From positions 270-64,269 of the forward strand of contig NZ_WXYN01000011.1 of NCBI RefSeq assembly GCF_016881065.1: a stretch of DNA of 64,000 bases, in the 5' to 3' direction. The notes below the pieces were generated by a model, which did not search any database, was not told the DNA's origin, and saw nothing but the letters and a program-made list of their open reading frames with translations. Each line of letters starts with the position of its first letter. The first letter of the stretch is position 1. Below, one piece after another: positions 60,497 through 64,000 of the stretch. The stretch is from Planococcus soli. Its GTDB lineage: Bacteria > Bacillota > Bacilli > Bacillales_A > Planococcaceae. Position numbers and translations under genes: made by a program.

Positions 60497-61429
60497 ATGT
60501 TGAAGAAGACTATGGGATTATTGGTGATGGCATATGGAACGCCATACTCAGAAGACGACATTGAACGCTATTACACACATATTCGCCGCGGCCGCAAGCC
60601 GAGCGAAGAAAGTTTGGAAGACCTGCGCAGCCGCTATAAAGCAATCGGCGGACTTTCGCCGCTTGCAAAGATTACGAAAGACCAGGCGAATGGCTTGTGT
60701 GAACGTTTAAATGAAGTTCAAGACGAAATTGAGTTTAAGATGTATCTTGGCTTGAAGCATATCGAACCGTTTGTTGAAGACGGCGTTGAAGAAATGAAAA
60801 AAGACGGCATCACGGAAGCTGTCTCGATTGTGTTGGCACCGCATTTTTCAACGTTTTCTGTGAAGTCGTATAACGGCCGCGCAGCTGAAGCTGCTGAAAA
60901 AGCCGGTATTTCATTGACATCAGTTGAAAGCTGGTACACAGAACCGAAATTCATCCAATACTGGAGTGAGAAAGTTAGTGCTTCATTTGCTGAAATGTCA
61001 GAAGAAGAACGGGCGAAATCTTGCCTGATTGTTTCTGCACACTCACTGCCTGAGAAAATCATCGCAAATGGTGATCCTTACCCGGATCAATTAAAAGAAA
61101 CAGCTGAAATAATTCAACAAGCTACTGGCGTGAAAAACGTGGAAATTGGCTGGCAGAGTGCCGGGCAAACTGGCGAGCCATGGATCGGGCCGGATGTGCA
61201 GGACTTGACACGTGAGCTGTTTGAACAAAAAGGATACACCTCTTTTGTTTACACACCAGTTGGGTTTGTGGCAGATCATTTGGAAGTTCTTTTTGATAAT
61301 GACTATGAATGTAAAGTGGTCTGTGACGAAATTGGCGCGAACTACCGCCGCCCCGAAATGCCGAATGTACAGCCTTTATTCATTGATGGCTTGGCTGACG
61401 TGGTACTGAAAAAGCTGGCAGAAAAATAA
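60497..61429 (+). CDS. hemH: Coproporphyrin ferrochelatase HemH/CpfC
   Basis: 310 residues from ATG 60497 (GGGGTG four bases upstream; GTG 60491 in frame overlaps it). Motifs: [32 protein letters not shown] with the metal-binding His, [23 protein letters not shown]. In Gram-positives it puts Fe2+ into coproporphyrin III, not protoporphyrin. Followed 24 bp later by hemY. Confidence 0.96.
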   Translation: MLKKTMGLLVMAYGTPYSEDDIERYYTHIRRGRKPSEESLEDLRSRYKAIGGLSPLAKITKDQANGLCERLNEVQDEIEFKMYLGLKHIEPFVEDGVEEMKKDGITEAVSIVLAPHFSTFSVKSYNGRAAEAAEKAGISLTSVESWYTEPKFIQYWSEKVSASFAEMSEEERAKSCLIVSAHSLPEKIIANGDPYPDQLKETAEIIQQATGVKNVEIGWQSAGQTGEPWIGPDVQDLTRELFEQKGYTSFVYTPVGFVADHLEVLFDNDYECKVVCDEIGANYRRPEMPNVQPLFIDGLADVVLKKLAEK

Positions 61430-61453
61430 ACCAACTGAAAGTGAGGATTAAAC

Positions 61454-62893
61454 GTGGCCGAACAAACGCATAAAGTAATCGTGGTTGGCGGGGGCATTAC
61501 AGGACTGTCAGCGGCATATTACTTACAAAAACAAGCGATTGAGCAAGGTTTGGAGATTGAAATCACAGTGATTGAAGTAGCCCATCGTCTAGGCGGGAAC
61601 ATCCAGACTTTGCAAAAAGATGGTTTTGTAATTGAGCGTGGTCCGGATTCGTTTATCTCACGAAAAAATAGCATCCAGCAGTTGGCCAGAGAATTAGGGA
61701 TTGGAAGCCAATTAATTCAAAGTGCTCCTGGTAAGACACATGTGGCTGTCGAAAATCAATTATATTCAATTCCGACTGGGACAGTGATGGGAGTGCCAAC
61801 GAACTTCGGCTCATTTCTCACTTCAGGCATTAGTTCTTGGTTCGGCAAAGCCCGAGCTATGGGAGACTTTTTCCTGCCTGTATCGTCAACACTCGATGAT
61901 CAGCCGCTGGGCAAGTTCTTAAGACGCAGATTTGGAAATGAATTGGTTGAAAATTTAATTGAACCTTTGTTTTCCGGAGTGTTTGCCGGTGATATTGATC
62001 GCTTGAGCTTAAAAGCGACTTTTCCGGAATTGCTTGAAACCGAACAACAGCATCGCAGTTTAATACACGGCTTGAAAAAAAGCCGAATATCGGACTACCG
62101 TGCTTTTAATACTGAAAAAGCCGGTATGTTTCAAACGTTTGAGGGCGGCCTGGAAACCCTTGTTTCTGCTTTGGAAAAAGAACTTGAAACTTGTACCGTT
62201 CTTAAAGGAGTGAAAGTTGAAAAACTGGAACAGCATACTGGACAAGCTAGACTACAGCTCAATAACGGAGCTGCAATAATAGCTGACAGTGTAATCTTTG
62301 CCTTGCCGCATGCTAAACTCCTGCCGATCTTTGAACCACTTGGATTGATGAAGGGCTTGAAGGAAATGCCTTCTACATCCATTGCGACAGTATCCATCGC
62401 TTTTCCGGAAGGTGCCGTAACACCGATCCAAGATTGCAGTGGATTTGTGGTGGCAAGAAACAGTGATTTCACCATTACTGCGTGTTCAGCCGTCCATCTG
62501 AAATGGCCAAGTCTGGTGCCGCCTGGAAAAACTGTATACCGCTCATTTATTGGACGTGTCGGTGATGAAGCGGTTGTGGATCTGTCTGACAAGGAAATTG
62601 TCAAAGCCGTTTTAGAAGACTTGAATAAATTGTTGAACATTCAGGCAAACCCTGAACTTACCGTCGTTTCTCGCATGAAAGAAGCGATGCCTCAATATAT
62701 AGTGGGCCATGAAGAGCGGATTGCTTTGGCAAAAAAAGAATTGCGCGAAGCGTTGCCGATGGTGCAAATCGCGGGTGGATCTTTTGAAGGATTCGGATTG
62801 CCTGCCTGCGTTGACCAAGGGAAAGCTGCCGCCAATAAGTTAATCGAACAATTTACTGCTGAACCATTCAGCATGGAGGGAAATTCACAATGA
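61454..62893 (+). CDS. hemY: Coproporphyrinogen III oxidase HemY/CgoX
   Basis: 479 residues, GTG start with GTGAGGAT upstream. FAD-binding VVGGGITGLSAAYYLQ at residues 10-25, and the C-terminal FAD motif AGGSFEGFGLPACVDQGKAAA. It oxidises coproporphyrinogen III to coproporphyrin III with O2. Gene order is hemE-hemH-hemY as in B. subtilis. The last enzyme of the route, HemQ/ChdC, is not in the window. The stop overlaps the next gene by four bases. Confidence 0.96.
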   Translation: MAEQTHKVIVVGGGITGLSAAYYLQKQAIEQGLEIEITVIEVAHRLGGNIQTLQKDGFVIERGPDSFISRKNSIQQLARELGIGSQLIQSAPGKTHVAVENQLYSIPTGTVMGVPTNFGSFLTSGISSWFGKARAMGDFFLPVSSTLDDQPLGKFLRRRFGNELVENLIEPLFSGVFAGDIDRLSLKATFPELLETEQQHRSLIHGLKKSRISDYRAFNTEKAGMFQTFEGGLETLVSALEKELETCTVLKGVKVEKLEQHTGQARLQLNNGAAIIADSVIFALPHAKLLPIFEPLGLMKGLKEMPSTSIATVSIAFPEGAVTPIQDCSGFVVARNSDFTITACSAVHLKWPSLVPPGKTVYRSFIGRVGDEAVVDLSDKEIVKAVLEDLNKLLNIQANPELTVVSRMKEAMPQYIVGHEERIALAKKELREALPMVQIAGGSFEGFGLPACVDQGKAAANKLIEQFTAEPFSMEGNSQ

Positions 62894-63360
62894 AGAAATT
62901 TTTGTGGCTTGGATTGCCGTTTTTACTGCTAGCTGCTTGCGGAACTGGCGAAGCTGATTCTCCTGGAGCCGGAGATCCGATTGAAGAAGTGATGGTGGCA
63001 TTCAACACTGACACACAAGCCGATCCAGCAGTGGAAGTTGTCTTGTCGGTGACTGTGACACAAGGAGACGAAGTTGTGGAAGATGCGGACGAAATCGTCT
63101 TTGAAGTTTGGGAATCCGGAGATCGCAACAACAGCGAAATGATTCCGGCCGAGCATGCTGAAGATGGTGTCTACGAAGCAGAAACCATATTTGAAGAAGA
63201 GGGACTGTATTACATGCAGGCGCATACGACAGCAAGAAGCCTGCACGTTATGCCGAAACAGGAAATTACGGTCGGCAGCCCAGACCCGGATTCCATCGTT
63301 CCGGATGACAGTGATGATTCACAGGGCATGGATAAAATGGAAGACCATTCCGGACATTGA
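62890..63360 (+). CDS. Lipoprotein with FixH/YtkA-like domain
   Basis: 156 residues. Start ATG overlaps the hemY stop, so it belongs to the haem operon. Lipobox LAAC (Cys17) predicts a lipid-anchored outer-face protein. The body is a beta-sandwich of the YtkA/FixH type (AVEVVLSVTVTQGDEVVEDA, EEEGLYYMQAHTTARSLHVMP). The C-terminus is rich in Asp, Met and His (MDKMEDHSGH), which may bind copper or another metal. Related proteins help assemble haem-copper oxidases; that role here is inferred from family and operon. Confidence 0.86.
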   Translation: MKKFLWLGLPFLLLAACGTGEADSPGAGDPIEEVMVAFNTDTQADPAVEVVLSVTVTQGDEVVEDADEIVFEVWESGDRNNSEMIPAEHAEDGVYEAETIFEEEGLYYMQAHTTARSLHVMPKQEITVGSPDPDSIVPDDSDDSQGMDKMEDHSGH

Positions 63361-63372
63361 TACAGAACATCA

Positions 63373-63401
63373 AAGGCATCGCTTAGGCGGTGTCTTTTTT
63401 T
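63373..63401 (+). terminator. Terminator of the hem operon
   Basis: AAGGCATCGC pairs with GCGGTGTCTT (two GU), loop TTAG, then TTTTTTT. Confidence 0.87.
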
Positions 63402-63460
63402 GTTGTGTGCATAAAAGAGCGAACGTTCGGGAGAGTGGAAAGCATGGTTTGTACGGTTCA

Positions 63461-63560
63461 ATAATCGCTTCGGACGCTTTGGAATGGGTTCCCGCGATAA
63501 GCCAAGCAGCTGAAGTACGCTGCCAGTCTTATCGCTTCACCCACTCCGTTGACGCGCCTC
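63461..63560. repeat. Degenerate palindromic repeat
   Basis: A non-coding block with inverted parts GGGTtcccGCGATAAG and CTTATCGCttcACCC, and GCAGC/GCTGC inside. It looks like an aged copy of an intergenic repeat of this genome, but I cannot match it base by base to the 33373 or 49549 families. Confidence 0.35.
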
Positions 63561-63599
63561 AGCTTGGTGGCTGCTTCATATGCAGAAATTTTATTTATG

Positions 63600-64000
63600 T
63601 GTAGCAGATAGATGGTATGAGGTTCCGTAAACGCTTGGCAGCGGTGGGGCACGCGCCTTCGCTTGAAGTGTGTGGATCGGAAAGCGGACTTTATAAGTAG
63701 AATTCTCGTTTCTATCTGACACTCTTGTTTCTATACATGAACATTTCGCTTCCATTCCAGCTGTTTGACCCGTAAACAGCTGCCAATTGAGGAATCGTAT
63801 TTTTGTGAAACAGGTGGGGGGAGGCAAAAGTGGGGAATGTGCAGGTAAAGGCCTGTAAGGTTTAGGTAGCCGCTTCAAAGGTTTAGGTAAGAATTTAGAA
63901 CGTGAAGGTAAGAACACGAAACCAATCTCCAAGCTGCCACTTCTCTCTTGCGAAAAAAAATTTAAGCCTGCTCCCATTGTTGGAGCAGTGACGGAGCGAG
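63600..64000. other. Non-coding end of window
   Basis: No credible gene: frames here have unusual composition and no ribosome sites. Two short direct repeats are seen, AAGGTTTAGGTA (63857-63868) and again at 63878-63890, and a hairpin CTGCTCC/GGAGCAG near 63969-63988. The segment may belong to a larger element continuing outside. Confidence 0.35.

Noticed and set aside
63591-63977. 128-codon minus-strand frame at the window end
   Set aside because: Proline-rich low-quality translation, no ribosome site, and no signal of a protein family.

Overview
The window looks like chromosome from a low-to-mid GC Gram-positive of the order Bacillales. Gene content and order recall Bacillus subtilis blocks queG-trmL, yhcT/yhcX/pgcA/yhcY/yhcZ, yheI-yheH-yheE-yheB-yheA, yhaR-yhaQ-yhaP-yhaO-yhaN-yhaM, prsA, scoC-yhaH-trpP-hit-ecsAB and hmoB/hemE-hemH-hemY. 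The codon style, the absence of sporulation genes among these blocks and the repeat families suggest Planococcaceae (Planococcus-like). That placement is an inference from remembered synteny, not a database result.

Layout. 1-810: tRNA-Cys and two nearly identical tRNA-Leu(CAA) genes, each followed by a terminator. 0.8-10 kb: a secreted protein, an M20 amidohydrolase with a two-part membrane protein, a P-type ATPase, a VOC protein and two convergent paralogous C45/AAT-type Ntn hydrolases. 10-24 kb: B3/B4-domain protein, queG-trmL, two small membrane proteins (one behind a textbook ECF-sigma promoter), an NCS2 purine permease, an aldo-keto reductase, a pseudouridine synthase, a BdbC-type thiol oxidation pair, yhcX, pgcA, the yhcYZ two-component system and an RsgA-type GTPase. 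24-35 kb (accessory): phosphotransferase, P450, DUF2254, MscS, CDF transporter, a chrA-kynU-kynB operon, a tandem palindromic repeat cluster, an ArsC-like pseudoenzyme and a universal stress protein. 35-64 kb: bmrC-bmrD-type heterodimeric ABC exporter, yheE/B/A, yhaR to yhaM, prsA, scoC, yhaH, trpP, hit, ecsAB, a second M20 amidohydrolase, a Ca2+/cation exchanger, hmoB and hemE-hemH-hemY plus a lipoprotein.

The most interesting signals are regulatory RNAs. Upstream of the RsgA-type GTPase (minus strand, about 23860-24073) there is a complete leader: promoter, 20-codon leader peptide, a 13-bp antiterminator pairing between the leader ORF and the terminator's 5' arm, and an intrinsic terminator. 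Upstream of the bmrCD-like exporter (35107-35482) there is a 23-codon leader ORF whose own Shine-Dalgarno and AUG form the 5' arm of a 16-bp terminator, then a second terminator and a second small ORF. Both look like ribosome-state-sensing attenuators. The bmrCD case has a known analogue in B. subtilis (BmrB); I know of none for an RsgA homologue. Other candidates are a TRAP-like (G/U)AG array at trpP, PurR-like boxes at the NCS2 permease, a palindrome before hemE and an inverted repeat before chrA-kynUB.

How the genes work together: hemE-hemH-hemY encode steps of the coproporphyrin-dependent haem route, with hmoB (haem degradation) divergent. The yhaO-yhaN-yhaM operon is nucleic-acid maintenance. 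PrsA, ScoC and EcsAB form the conserved secretion/exoprotein neighbourhood. The two attenuated loci (a 30S-assembly-type GTPase and a drug exporter) may respond to ribosome inhibition.
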